Source of the DNA: Verrucomicrobiota bacterium
Lineage (GTDB): Bacteria > Verrucomicrobiota > Verrucomicrobiia > Chthoniobacterales > UBA10450
DNA length: 56,712 bases
Assembly (NCBI GenBank): GCA_003218395.1
Contig: QHNJ01000018.1
Span: 1 to 56,712, forward strand
Direction of reading: 5' to 3'
The position numbers and the translations under genes are program-made. The first letter of the stretch is position 1. Each line of letters starts with the position of its first letter. This document shows, one piece after another, positions 42,737-52,034 of the stretch. The notes under the pieces are model-generated. The model did not search any database and had not been told where the DNA came from. It saw only the letters and a program-made list of their open reading frames with translations.

Positions 42737-45001
42737 ATGGCAACGAAGACGAGCAGCAAACCTGCGCGCAAACCAGCCGCGCGCAAGACCGCTGCTGTCC
42801 ACAAGCCAGCAGCCGCACCGGTATCTAGGGTCTCGAAGAAAAACCTAAAAACTGACGCCGATCCCCCGCATGGAGGTGCGGGTGCACCGGTTAAACTGCG
42901 CGCTGCCGAGCCGTCGTCCGCAAAAGTCGCTCCGCAAACTGCTCCAGCCCCGCGCCACGAAGCTGGGAGCGTATCCCTCATCGACACGAAGAAACCGCGT
43001 AAGAAGACGGAAGACGGCGAAGTAAAAACGAAGCCCGAGGTTCTGCCTCCCATTTCACGCATCCGAAGGTCGCTGGAGGCAACGGTTGTTCCCCCAAAAC
43101 CCGCAGCGCCAGCAAAGACCGAACCGGCGCCACCGCCCCCAACCGAAGACCGGGGCGCCATTGCCGATCGCACGACTGCGCTGCCAGCGGCCGTGTCGCC
43201 TCCCATTGAAGCTGAAGCGAAGGCGCAGAAAGTCATCCTTATCAAACCTCCAATTGTGGTTAAGCAATTGGCAAGCGAGCTCGGCTTAAAACCGCATCAG
43301 CTCATCGCGGAACTGATGACGTACAACATCTTTGCGAACATCAACCAGACTATTGAGCCCGATATCGCGTCCAAAATTTGCGAAAACCACGGGTTTGTCC
43401 TCGAAAAAGAGCGCCGTGAAAAAGGCGCCGGTGTTCACAAAGTGGAACAAGTAGTGGTGGCGCCTCCCCCGCCAGTCATTCAAAAGGAAGAGGAGCTAAA
43501 GCCGCGTGCGCCCATTATCACGTTCATGGGACATGTCGATCACGGCAAGACCACACTTATGGACGCGATCCGCCAGACGCGTGTGGCTGCCGGGGAGGCT
43601 GGCGGGATCACCCAGCACATCGGCGCCTATAGCGTCGCTCGCAACGGAGCGAAAATTACCTTTATCGATACACCAGGTCACGCCGCTTTCACTGCGATGC
43701 GCGCGCGTGGGGCCAATGTAACGGACATTGTCGTGCTCGTTATCGCGGCCGATGACGGCATCATGCCGCAGACGATCGAAGCAATTAATCACGCCAAGGC
43801 CGCGCCGCATGTGAAGATCATGGTCGCGCTCAACAAGATTGATCTTCCGGGAGCAAATATCGACAGGGTGAAAAAACAGCTCCAGGACCGGGGGCTCACG
43901 CCAGAAGACTGGGGTGGCGAAACGATTGTTTGTCCCGTCTCTGCAACCAAAGGCACGGGTATCGATCACCTGCTGGAGATGATGGCGTTGCAAGCGGAAG
44001 TGATGGAACTCAAAGCATCGCCGACTGCCAGAGCTCGTGGCACTGTGATCGAAGCGCAAGTCGAAGCAGGGCGCGGTCCCACAGCCACCGTCATTGTACA
44101 GATGGGAACCTTAAAAACCGGCGACCCCTTCATTTGCGGCGATTACAGTGGCAAAGTGAAATCGCTGCTGGACGATCGTGGCCAGTCGGTCAGGGAAGTC
44201 GGGCCGTCCACGGCGGTAAAAGTGCTCGGTTTTACCGGGCTGCCGAATGCCGGTGACGAACTCCTCGTTATGGAGTCGGAACGCTCGGCGAAGACTTTAA
44301 GCGACGAGCGCCTCGAGACGAAGCGTGCGAACAAGTTGACCCTGCCGCAACGCGCCACTCTCGAAAGTTTGCTCGAAGCGGCTGACGGAAAAAAAGTTTT
44401 GCGGATTGTCTTAAAGTGCGACGCGCAAGGTTCGCTCGAAGCCTTGGTCGGTGCGTTGCAGCAGATCGAGAGCAAAAAAGTCGATCTGGAGATCCTCCAT
44501 TCGGCGGTGGGACCGATTTCGGAATCGGACATTCTGCTCGCGAGCGCGTCGGATGCAGTCGTGGTCGGTTTCAACGTCAAAGTCGAGGCCATGGCGGTCT
44601 CCGCCGCAAAACGCGAAGGCGTACAGGTCAAACTCTACAGCATCATTTACGAGCTACTCGATCAGATCAAAGAAGCGATGGTCGGTTTACTTGAGCCCGA
44701 GCATAGAGAAACCGTCATCGGTCATGCCGAAGTAAAACAGGTTTTCCAATTAAGCAGAGGCATTGTAGCGGGCTGTTTGGTTACCGATGGCCGCGTCGCC
44801 CGCACCGCACGCGCTCGCGTGCTCCGTAAGCGGCAGCCGGTTTACGATGGCGGGATTTCTACGCTGCGCCGCTTCCAGGATGACGTGAAAGAGGTGCGTT
44901 CAGGTCTGGAATGCGGGATAAAGCTGGGCGACTTCAGCGAATATAAAGTCGGCGATGTGATCGAGTGCTATCAGCTTGAAGCTATTGCGCAGAAACTCTA
45001 A
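42737..45001 (+). CDS. infB: Translation initiation factor IF-2
   Basis: The protein has 754 residues. A long basic, Pro/Ala-rich N-terminus (1-160) is followed by an IF2_N domain ([20 protein letters not shown]). The GTPase domain follows, with G1 [10 protein letters not shown]3 DTPGHAAF and G4 NKID, and then domains II to IV ending [20 protein letters not shown]. It delivers initiator tRNA to the 30S subunit. The start has GAGGAACAAC upstream. It lies 54 bp after nusA in the same transcript. Confidence 0.97.
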   Translation: MATKTSSKPARKPAARKTAAVHKPAAAPVSRVSKKNLKTDADPPHGGAGAPVKLRAAEPSSAKVAPQTAPAPRHEAGSVSLIDTKKPRKKTEDGEVKTKPEVLPPISRIRRSLEATVVPPKPAAPAKTEPAPPPPTEDRGAIADRTTALPAAVSPPIEAEAKAQKVILIKPPIVVKQLASELGLKPHQLIAELMTYNIFANINQTIEPDIASKICENHGFVLEKERREKGAGVHKVEQVVVAPPPPVIQKEEELKPRAPIITFMGHVDHGKTTLMDAIRQTRVAAGEAGGITQHIGAYSVARNGAKITFIDTPGHAAFTAMRARGANVTDIVVLVIAADDGIMPQTIEAINHAKAAPHVKIMVALNKIDLPGANIDRVKKQLQDRGLTPEDWGGETIVCPVSATKGTGIDHLLEMMALQAEVMELKASPTARARGTVIEAQVEAGRGPTATVIVQMGTLKTGDPFICGDYSGKVKSLLDDRGQSVREVGPSTAVKVLGFTGLPNAGDELLVMESERSAKTLSDERLETKRANKLTLPQRATLESLLEAADGKKVLRIVLKCDAQGSLEALVGALQQIESKKVDLEILHSAVGPISESDILLASASDAVVVGFNVKVEAMAVSAAKREGVQVKLYSIIYELLDQIKEAMVGLLEPEHRETVIGHAEVKQVFQLSRGIVAGCLVTDGRVARTARARVLRKRQPVYDGGISTLRRFQDDVKEVRSGLECGIKLGDFSEYKVGDVIECYQLEAIAQKL

Positions 45002-45073
45002 ACCGGAGAGCAATGGAGCGAAATGGAGTATTGAAATCTACTGCTCTAGCACCCCGATACTCCAGCTAGAATC

Positions 45074-45424
45074 ATGAAACACCGCATGCTGCGCATCAAC
45101 GAAGTTGTCAAACGAGAGCTGAGCGGAATCATTGCGCGAGAGATGAGCTTTGACGGCGCGCTGGTCAGCGTCAATCATGTCGACGTAACTTCCGATCTAA
45201 AAAATGCGCATGTGTTTGTGAGCGTTCTTGGATCGGACATCCGCGAGAGTGTCGTGAACAAACTCGCCTCTCATCGTGCAACATTGCAGGCTGAGCTTGC
45301 CCGTAACGTCACCATGAAATATACGCCGCATCTCATTTTTCACCTCGATGATTCCATCCAACGCGGCGCTCGCGTCATCGAGATTCTACAGGAAATCGAA
45401 ACGCCCCGCGAAGACGACAAGTGA
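45074..45424 (+). CDS. rbfA: Ribosome-binding factor A
   Basis: The protein has 116 residues and the standard RbfA KH-like fold: RINEVVKRELSGIIAREM at the start, VTSDLKNAHVFVSVLG in the middle and KYTPHLIFHLDDSIQRGARV near the end. It assists 16S rRNA 5'-end maturation and cold adaptation. It lies 72 bp after infB. A pair of REP-like hairpins separates it from nrnA. Confidence 0.95.
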   Translation: MKHRMLRINEVVKRELSGIIAREMSFDGALVSVNHVDVTSDLKNAHVFVSVLGSDIRESVVNKLASHRATLQAELARNVTMKYTPHLIFHLDDSIQRGARVIEILQEIETPREDDK

Positions 45425-45442
45425 AGGCTGTAGCCACTGAAA

Positions 45443-45501
45443 GTGGCGCAGGTTTGCAACCTGCGGGCTAATCAAATGCGCAAGTTGAAAACTTGCGCCA
45501 C
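45443..45501. repeat. Pair of REP-like hairpins in inverted orientation
   Basis: Unit 1 has the stem CGCAGGTT/AACCTGCG with a TGC loop (45447-45465). Unit 2 has GCGCAAGTT/AACTTGCGC with a GAA loop (45478-45498). Each unit carries GTGGCGCA on one flank, and the two are arranged head to head, like a BIME. They lie inside the nusA operon between rbfA and nrnA and might shape mRNA stability. Confidence 0.65.
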
Positions 45502-45544
45502 ATTCCATTTCGCTGGGATGGGAGATGGCAAATAGAGCGATGTT

Positions 45545-46525
45545 ATGACCAGATTCAATTTTGAAGAGATCGGCCAAATATTGCGCGACCATCAGCGCTT
45601 CGCGGTCTTGGGTCATGTCCGTCCGGATGGGGACGCGCTTGGCAGTCAGCTTGCACTTGCGCTCTCGCTTCAACAACTTGGGAAGGAAGTTCGCGTGTGG
45701 AATGAAGATGGAATGTTGGAGAAATATTCCTTCCTTCCACGCGCAGAATTGCTGACCAAACCGCCTTCCTCCCCGGAAAATGTCGATGTCGCCATTGCAC
45801 TCGATACGGCAATTCAAAACCGGCTCGGAACCGCGCTTGCGGCTGTTCGATCGGCGAAGATTTGGATCAACATCGACCACCACCTAAGTAATCCCGGCTA
45901 CGGGAACATTGCGTATGTCGACCCCAGCGCTCCTGCCACGGCAGAAATCGTTTTCGGGCTGATCAAGAGCCAAGGCTTGCCGTTCAATCGCGACATTGCC
46001 GAAAATCTTTACGCAGCGATCTCCACCGACACCGGCTCGTTTCAGTATCCAAAAACTAGCGCGCACACCCTCGAGATTGCAGCAGAGCTCATTCGCGCCG
46101 GTCTCGACGTTGGCCGCTTAAACCAGCAGCTTTACGAGAATTATCCGCGACGCCGGCTGGAACTCTTACGAGAACTGTTGCGCACGATGCGTTTTCGACA
46201 AGGCGATTCCGTCGCGAGTTTTAGTCTCAGTCTAAAAACGGCCGCGGAGCTAGGCGTTCTTCCCGAAGACAATGAAGGGCTGATCGACCATCTCCGCGCG
46301 ATTCGCGGTGTGATCGTTGCCGCCTTCTTCGAAGAATTGACCGACGGCAAGGTACGCGTCAGCATGCGTTCGAAAAGCAATTTCGTCGACGTTTGTGCCA
46401 TCTGCCAGAAGTTTGGCGGTGGCGGACATACTCTCGCGGCGGGCGCGCGCGTACGCGGGACGCTCGCTGAAGTCGAAGAGAAAGTCCTGGAGGAAATTGG
46501 TGAAGTCCTTGAATCCCACTCCTGA
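45545..46525 (+). CDS. nrnA: DHH/DHHA1 nanoRNase/pAp phosphatase (NrnA-like)
   Basis: The protein has 326 residues. VLGHVRPDGDALGSQLAL (first metal site), ALDTA, and INIDHHLSN with the DHH at 111-113 define the N-terminal domain. GSFQYPKTSAHTLEIAAEL follows, and the DHHA1 domain ends with FGGGGHTLAAGARV. Such enzymes degrade 2- to 5-nt RNAs and dephosphorylate pAp. A gene of this family between rbfA and truB is a common arrangement. The 3' end overlaps truB by 26 bp. Confidence 0.95.
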   Translation: MTRFNFEEIGQILRDHQRFAVLGHVRPDGDALGSQLALALSLQQLGKEVRVWNEDGMLEKYSFLPRAELLTKPPSSPENVDVAIALDTAIQNRLGTALAAVRSAKIWINIDHHLSNPGYGNIAYVDPSAPATAEIVFGLIKSQGLPFNRDIAENLYAAISTDTGSFQYPKTSAHTLEIAAELIRAGLDVGRLNQQLYENYPRRRLELLRELLRTMRFRQGDSVASFSLSLKTAAELGVLPEDNEGLIDHLRAIRGVIVAAFFEELTDGKVRVSMRSKSNFVDVCAICQKFGGGGHTLAAGARVRGTLAEVEEKVLEEIGEVLESHS

Positions 46526-47225
46526 CGGCGTCCTGCTCGTCGACAAGGCGGAAGGGATGACTTCGCACGACGTCGTCGCACTGATCCGTCGCAGGCTCGG
46601 GATCAAAAAAGTAGGCCACTGTGGCACGCTTGATCCGATTGCGACCGGATTGCTTTTGCTGACGCTAGGCCGCGGAACAAAAATTCAGGATTTGCTCATG
46701 AGCGAAGACAAGGAATATGCCGGCACGCTGCTGCTCGGCGTAACTACCACCACGCAAGATCGACAAGGCGAAGTCATCAATCAGCGCAACGTCCCGCCAC
46801 TCGACGAGAATACAATTCGCGCAGCCTTTGAGAAATTTCGCGGAGATTCTTACCAGATGCCACCCATGGTCTCCGCGAAAAAACACGGAGGCGTGCCGCT
46901 ATACAAACTGGCGCGCCAGGGAAAAGTAGTCGAGCGCGAGCCGCGCCTCGTTCATGTCTATCGTTATAGTGTGGATCGAGTCGCGCTGCCAGAAATAGAT
47001 TTCAGTGTTGTTTGCAGCAAAGGTTTTTATGTTCGCACGTATGTTCATGACATCGGCGAGGAACTCGGCTGCGGCGCGCACTTGAAATCGCTGCGGCGCA
47101 CAAAGTCAGGTCGTTTTGATGTCGCTCACGCAATTAGTGTAGATCAGATCAAAAACGCGGCGCGCGAAAAAATTCTCAGCCACCTCCTGACACTTCCTGA
47201 AGTCTCGCGCATGCGGGGCGCATGA
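46500..47225 (+). CDS. truB: tRNA pseudouridine(55) synthase
   Basis: The start is taken as GTG 46500 because GGAGG lies seven bases upstream and the protein then begins shortly before DGVLLVDKAEGMTSHDVVAL; an in-frame ATG 105 bp upstream lies within nrnA. This gives 241 residues. The catalytic motif is VGHCGTLDPIATGLL with Asp45. QMPPMVSAKKHGGVPLYKLA and SKGFYVRTYVHDIGEELG are family blocks. It makes pseudouridine 55 in the tRNA T loop. The short C-terminus lacks a PUA domain. Confidence 0.95.
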   Translation: MKSLNPTPDGVLLVDKAEGMTSHDVVALIRRRLGIKKVGHCGTLDPIATGLLLLTLGRGTKIQDLLMSEDKEYAGTLLLGVTTTTQDRQGEVINQRNVPPLDENTIRAAFEKFRGDSYQMPPMVSAKKHGGVPLYKLARQGKVVEREPRLVHVYRYSVDRVALPEIDFSVVCSKGFYVRTYVHDIGEELGCGAHLKSLRRTKSGRFDVAHAISVDQIKNAAREKILSHLLTLPEVSRMRGA

Positions 47226-47365
47226 AGGAAATCGTTAAGCGCAAATGATGAAACAATGACGAAGCACGAACCTCGAGATCGAACCGTCGTCGAATTATTT
47301 GTCACTTGTTATTCGGATTTCTTTCGTCCTTCCTCATTCGTCGTTCGTCATTCGTTATTTAGCTG

Positions 47366-48295
47366 GTGAAAACGCTGCATTCCATTTCCCAGTTGACGCA
47401 CCTGCACGGCTCCATCTTTCTCGCGATCGGCGTTTTCGACGGCGTGCATCTTGGTCATCAAGCCGTGATCTCCACCTCAACGAGTCACGCGCGATCGGCC
47501 GACGGAACGCCGGTCGTTATAACGTTCGACCCACACCCACTCAAAGTGCTGCGGCCGCGCAACGCGCCTCACCTGCTTACTGCCACCCAGCACAAAATCG
47601 CGTTGATCCGCGATTTGGGCGTCGAGCACCTTCTCGTCATCAACTTCGACAAGAAATTCGCCGCCACCCCACCGGAGAATTTTATCCAACAACTCGTGAC
47701 ACATTCAAGACCGCTGCGCGAGATTTGCGTCGGGCACGAATGGTCATTTGGAAAAGATCGGCGCGGCAATCTCGATCTTCTCAAAAAACTTGGTGCGCAA
47801 TTTGATTTCGACGTCGTTGGGATTCCTCCAGTGAAAGTGAACGGCGCGGTTGTTAGCAGCACGGCCATCCGGCAAGCGGTGGAGAAAGGCGATTTCGCAA
47901 AGGCCGCTGCAATGCTGGGACGTGATTACACGATTTGGGGAACAGTCAAAGCTGGCGACAAGCTCGGAAAAAAACTCGGTTATCCTACTGCCAACTTGAG
48001 CGCGCACAGCGAGCAGTTCCCACCGAACGGCGTTTATTTAGTGGAAGCGCGGATACAAGGCGTCTTCTATCACGGCGTCGTCAATCTCGGCTATCGGCCA
48101 ACAATCAGCAGCGGAAAATCCGAGCGTGTGCTGGAAATTTATCTGCTTGATTTCGATCGCGACATTTATGGCGAAAACGTTGAAGTCCGCTTTGTGCGCT
48201 ACCTCAGACCGGAACGAAAGTTTGACAGCTTGGAAGCGCTTGTCGGGCAGATCGAGCTCGATGTTCGGCAGGCGCGTGAACTTTGCGCGAGTTAA
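47366..48295 (+). CDS. ribF: Bifunctional riboflavin kinase/FAD synthetase
   Basis: The start is GTG at 47366 and the protein has 309 residues. The FAD-synthetase half has AIGVFDGVHLGHQAVI, TFDPHPLKVLRP, GHEWSFGKDRRGN and SSTAIRQAVEKGDF. The riboflavin-kinase half has GKKLGYPTANL, PPNGVYLV and VVNLGYRPT. It turns riboflavin into FMN and FAD. The usual neighbour rpsO is not found downstream; the convergent sigma-factor operon overlaps the end by 4 bp. The 140-bp spacer before it consists of CATTCGTCATTCG-type repeats. Confidence 0.96.
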   Translation: MKTLHSISQLTHLHGSIFLAIGVFDGVHLGHQAVISTSTSHARSADGTPVVITFDPHPLKVLRPRNAPHLLTATQHKIALIRDLGVEHLLVINFDKKFAATPPENFIQQLVTHSRPLREICVGHEWSFGKDRRGNLDLLKKLGAQFDFDVVGIPPVKVNGAVVSSTAIRQAVEKGDFAKAAAMLGRDYTIWGTVKAGDKLGKKLGYPTANLSAHSEQFPPNGVYLVEARIQGVFYHGVVNLGYRPTISSGKSERVLEIYLLDFDRDIYGENVEVRFVRYLRPERKFDSLEALVGQIELDVRQARELCAS

Positions 48296-48633
48296 GGCCG
48301 CAATTCGCTTGCCTTAGAGATTGCGGCAACGACGCCAGCGGCCATCAATATGAGGCCGCTGCCGAACGCGAGCGCGAGAAGCCAAAAAGTCGGCAACGCC
48401 GTCATCCGCGCCATCGCCACGACGAGAAAACGTCCTCCGTCCGAAAGCACGTAAGCCAATGCACTCGCGAGCAAGGCCATTCCGAGAACAATGACAGCAC
48501 GCAACGAATCGCGACGTCGCCGTCGCGCTGGCAATTGCTGCAACACGCGCCAAGTAAACCCCGCATCGTCGATGTACGGCGCCGCCTGGCGCAGTTGTCG
48601 ATCCAGCCAATCTTCCTGGTGTTTCGCGTCCAT
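48292..48633 (-). CDS. Two-helix membrane protein, possible anti-sigma partner
   Basis: The protein has 113 residues. The N-terminal about 40 residues are soluble and charged (EDWLDRQLRQAAPYIDDAGF), and two membrane segments follow (about 44-63 and 78-106). No anti-sigma signature such as ZAS is visible. However, it begins directly after the stop of an ECF sigma gene, the usual place for an anti-sigma factor, so that role is inferred from context. Confidence 0.75.
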   Translation of the reverse strand: MDAKHQEDWLDRQLRQAAPYIDDAGFTWRVLQQLPARRRRRDSLRAVIVLGMALLASALAYVLSDGGRFLVVAMARMTALPTFWLLALAFGSGLILMAAGVVAAISKASELRP

Positions 48634-49170
48634 TTAATCAGGTCCCCAAGCTGCCAGCGTACGTTTCAGTTTCTCTCGTCCTCTTAACACGTTGGTCTTC
48701 ACCGTGCCAAGGGGAATATCCAATACCCGAGCGGCTTCCTCATGCGACAGGCCATTTTGGCAGCAAAGCAAAATCGCCGAACGCTCGTGCAAGGGAAGCA
48801 AACTCAGCGCATGCATAAGATCGTGTCTGAGACCAGGATCGGCGACCTGGGGATCGTACGCGGATTGCAGTTGCTCTTCATTGATTCCGATAAATTCCTT
48901 ACGCCGTCGCGCATCTTCTCGAAAGCAATTGTAGGCAATGCGATAAAGCCAAGTCGAGAAACGGGCTTCACCGCGAAAACTGCGGATGTTTTTGTAGGCA
49001 CGCAGGAAAGTATCCTGTGCCAGGTCATCGGCGAGCGCGACGTCCGTTCGGGTGAGTTGACGAAGCAGGCCTCGCACACTCGATTGATGCCGTCGCACCA
49101 GCTCGCCGAAAGTGTGCTGATCATCATCAACAAGAACTCTCGCGACGAGGTCTGCATCGGTCAGCTCCAC
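48634..49170 (-). CDS. ECF-type RNA polymerase sigma factor
   Basis: The protein has 178 residues. Region 2 contains DDLAQDTFLRAYKNIRSFRG and ARFSTWLYRIAYNCFREDAR. Region 4 contains LSLLPLHERSAILLCCQNGL and EEAARVLDIPLGTVKTNVLR. It should redirect RNA polymerase to a stress or envelope regulon. It lies nine bases after a DUF6249-like gene and directly abuts the downstream membrane protein gene, so all three are probably one operon. Confidence 0.95.
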   Translation of the reverse strand: MELTDADLVARVLVDDDQHTFGELVRRHQSSVRGLLRQLTRTDVALADDLAQDTFLRAYKNIRSFRGEARFSTWLYRIAYNCFREDARRRKEFIGINEEQLQSAYDPQVADPGLRHDLMHALSLLPLHERSAILLCCQNGLSHEEAARVLDIPLGTVKTNVLRGREKLKRTLAAWGPD

Positions 49171-49179
49171 GCCCGAAGA

Positions 49180-49557
49180 TTAAGTTACCGGCGGCGCATT
49201 GTCCTTCTTTCCTTCCAGCTTCCACACCAGGAGATAACCCGCGCCAATCAGGAAGGGAATAAGCCCAATGCTCCAAGCGCCGCCCTCCCAATCATTCATG
49301 GCGGCAAGGAAGATCATAAGACCGAGGCCAATCATGGCCAACACAACCCCACGGCGCATGTCCGACCGTTGGCGTTGTGCCGCTGCAGGCGGCGCGAGCA
49401 AAGCGGGCGGTACCGGCTGTCCTTTTTCAACCATCAATCGTATGGTGCGATGCATCATGCGGTTCTTCGAAAAACCGAAATACATGATCACCGCGACAAT
49501 CAAAATTGGGGCGCCAAAGATCGTCAGGAAAACGATTCCAACAAGTGGAATCACCAT
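49180..49557 (-). CDS. DUF6249-like membrane protein
   Basis: The protein has 125 residues. The first membrane segment spans about 4-26 (GIVFLTIFGAPILIVAVIMY). A basic cytosolic loop with MHRTIRLMVEKGQPVPPALL follows, then two more segments (about 70-86 and 92-110). The arrangement and the EKGQPVPP element fit what I recall of DUF6249 proteins often found beside ECF sigma genes. It is the first gene of the sigma operon. The 268-bp spacer upstream, up to tRNA-Gly, shows no convincing gene. Confidence 0.85.
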   Translation of the reverse strand: MVIPLVGIVFLTIFGAPILIVAVIMYFGFSKNRMMHRTIRLMVEKGQPVPPALLAPPAAAQRQRSDMRRGVVLAMIGLGLMIFLAAMNDWEGGAWSIGLIPFLIGAGYLLVWKLEGKKDNAPPVT

Positions 49558-49825
49558 TGCTGGAATATCCTCATTCGACTTTTCGTGATCGGCGCTGGTT
49601 TCGTGGTCGCCTATCGTAAAATTGAAATGCTTTTTCTGTTTCTTCCTGACCGATCGCTCTATTTCGCTCTCAGGTGTAGAAGTCGGGGAGACAGTGATCC
49701 TTTGGAGTGAGATGCGGTCAACGCCCTGTTTGGATTCAACTATTTCGAGGACATTTGAGCTTGTGGGAGCAATTAAAAGGTTGCGCAGCGCGGCGCGCTG
49801 GACATTATTTCTTCCCCTGAAAATT

Positions 49826-49897
<72 letters not shown>

Positions 49898-49995
49898 CAA
49901 AAAACCCAAGCTGCGGCTGGCAAGCCAGCCTTTTGATGCATTACGTTTAGTGTTAAAGGTTGCCCGCAACCCGCGTGGTCATAGAATCCCGTATT

Positions 49996-50757
49996 ATGAA
50001 AACAATGTCGCTCTTCCCGTGTGCGCTTGTTGCAGGTCTTCTCTGCGTTGGGGCCTCTCTTCGAGCTGCAAATGAACCTGAAGACAAAACCCCGTGGAAA
50101 ATCACGGGTCAACTCGAAGAAGCCTGTTCGTGCGACGCCGCGTGTCCCTGTTGGTTCAATTCCAAACCGACCAAGATGACCTGCGGCGGCGGCCAGGTAC
50201 TCTTCATTCAGAAAGGTAATTACGGAAAAGTGAAACTCGACGGACTTGCCATCGCGGCTATAGGGCAAAGCCCCGAGGGTCAGACGATGATGGAATCGTT
50301 CGGCAACTGGAACTTCTCTTACAATTACATCGACGAGAAAGCGACTCCGGAACAACGCAAAGCATTGGAAGCGATCGCTGCGAAGGTGTTGACGCCAGGC
50401 GCATCGAAGAAAACCGAAACGCGCTACGTGCCGATTACCCGCAAGCTTGAGGGCAAAGATCACGAGATCACCCTTGGGCAGTATGGCACGTTTCGCGGTC
50501 ACCTCGTCGAGGGCGGCATGGGTAGCGCTTCGAAAATTGTCAACCCACCGGGCGCCGATCCGATTCATCACGAATATGCGCAAGGGCGGACATCGAAGAT
50601 GACATACACAGATGCGAACCAGAATTGGGCCTGGGAAAACTCGAACTATATGTTTGGGACTTTCACCGTTGACGACGTCCAATACGAAAAATTCGCGGCG
50701 GGTCTCGCCCAAAAGATCGCCCACATGAAGGACGCAAAAGCACTCGAGAACAAATAA
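49996..50757 (+). CDS. Secreted DUF1326 domain protein
   Basis: The ATG at 49996 (253 residues) begins a signal peptide (MKTMSLFPCALVAGLLCVGA, then SLRAANE); a TTG 36 bp upstream is less likely. The mature part opens with ITGQLEEACSCDAACPCWF, the Cys-rich DUF1326 signature. It ends with a region containing NYMFGTFTVDDVQYEKFAAG. The cysteines suggest metal binding or a redox role, but the function of the family is not known to me. It stands alone between tRNA-Gly and the kinase gene. Confidence 0.88.
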   Translation: MKTMSLFPCALVAGLLCVGASLRAANEPEDKTPWKITGQLEEACSCDAACPCWFNSKPTKMTCGGGQVLFIQKGNYGKVKLDGLAIAAIGQSPEGQTMMESFGNWNFSYNYIDEKATPEQRKALEAIAAKVLTPGASKKTETRYVPITRKLEGKDHEITLGQYGTFRGHLVEGGMGSASKIVNPPGADPIHHEYAQGRTSKMTYTDANQNWAWENSNYMFGTFTVDDVQYEKFAAGLAQKIAHMKDAKALENK

Positions 50758-50913
50758 GACTCAACATCGTAATTTCGATTACCGGAGCGCACGCCTGCGT
50801 TCTGGCCAAAACTATTTGACGCGACGCGCGACGGAAAGCTAGGTTCCTGCAGCCTGGCGGCTTCGGTTTTTCTGCATCCCACGCGGTTTAATCATAAGCC
50901 GCGAGTATAAGCC

Positions 50914-51990
50914 ATGCAGAACGAAGAACTTTCCTACGCAATCATCACGCCATACTCGATGCGCAAATCGCGTACCGGCGGCATCGTTGGCCGGCTAATT
51001 TCGCGCACCGGACTCGATCTAGTTGGCGGCCGGATGTTTGCGCCAAGTCCAGAACTGGCAAAGCGCTACGCAGAAACCATCGTCACGGAAACGGAGCCGC
51101 GTCATCGCGCGACCCAGGAACTGATTCGCGATTACGTGCTGAAAAATTTCACCGGCACTATCAATGGTGAGCGGCCGCGCGTGTTGTTCCTCATCTTTCG
51201 CGGTCCGGATGCGGTGGAAAAGGTTCATCGCACGGTGGGTCATATCGTGCACGAGCGCACCAGCGGGGAGACGATTCGAGATACTTACGGCGATTACATC
51301 ACCGACGATTCGGGAAAGGTAACTTACTTCGAGCCCGGAGTACTGGCGACTTTTGATCCCAAAGCTGTCGAACGCGATTTGAAACTCTGGGCGGAATTTT
51401 CCGATTCGGACGGGGGAATCCTGGATCAGGTCATTCCTTTTCCAACTGATGCAAAAACCGAGAAGACACTCGTCCTGATTAAGCCGGACAATTTCAAATT
51501 CCCAAACTTGCGGCCGGGTGGCGTTATCGAAGTTTTTTCTCGTTCCGGTCTCTGCATCATTGGCTTCAAGGTCCATCGAATGAGCGTCGCTCAAGCAGAG
51601 GCGTTTTACGGCCCCGTGCTGTCCGTTCTTGAGAGCAAGCTGGGCGCGAAAAGCGGCCGCGAAAACTGGGACAGCATTATAGAATTCATGGCGGGCAAGA
51701 AGCCAAGCGAATGCCAACTGGAAGAACGCGACATTCCCGGCAGCGAAAAATCCATCGCTATTGTTTATCAAGGCGAGGACGCGGTGCGCCGAATCCGCGA
51801 CGTACTTGGTCCAACGGATCCAGCGAAAGCGCCGCCAGGTTCGATCCGAAAAGAATTTGGCCAGACAATCATGATCAACGCCGCGCATGCTTCCGATTCT
51901 GCTGAGAACGCGAAACGTGAAATGGCGATCATCCAGACCGACGAGAATAACTTCAAACCTTTGATTGAAAACTTTTACCGCCGCCAATAG
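50914..51990 (+). CDS. ndk: Tandem nucleoside-diphosphate kinase
   Basis: The protein has 358 residues, over twice a normal NDK. The N-terminal copy (1-165) begins SYAIITPYSMRKSRTGGIVG and keeps FLIFRGPDAVEKVHRTVG, but the active-site His segment is replaced by DTYGDYITDDSG. The C-terminal copy (about 183-350) has LVLIKPDNFKFPNLRPGGVI, VYQGEDAVRRIRDVLGPTDP and the catalytic block MINAAHASDSAENAKREM with His. So only the second copy should transfer phosphate; the first may be structural or regulatory. It balances NTP pools. The gene may be co-transcribed with the aminotransferase gene 44 bp downstream. Confidence 0.9.
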   Translation: MQNEELSYAIITPYSMRKSRTGGIVGRLISRTGLDLVGGRMFAPSPELAKRYAETIVTETEPRHRATQELIRDYVLKNFTGTINGERPRVLFLIFRGPDAVEKVHRTVGHIVHERTSGETIRDTYGDYITDDSGKVTYFEPGVLATFDPKAVERDLKLWAEFSDSDGGILDQVIPFPTDAKTEKTLVLIKPDNFKFPNLRPGGVIEVFSRSGLCIIGFKVHRMSVAQAEAFYGPVLSVLESKLGAKSGRENWDSIIEFMAGKKPSECQLEERDIPGSEKSIAIVYQGEDAVRRIRDVLGPTDPAKAPPGSIRKEFGQTIMINAAHASDSAENAKREMAIIQTDENNFKPLIENFYRRQ

Positions 51991-52034
51991 CTTGCGCTCC
52001 CATTTTGAACAACCTCACTATTAATTCTACTGCC

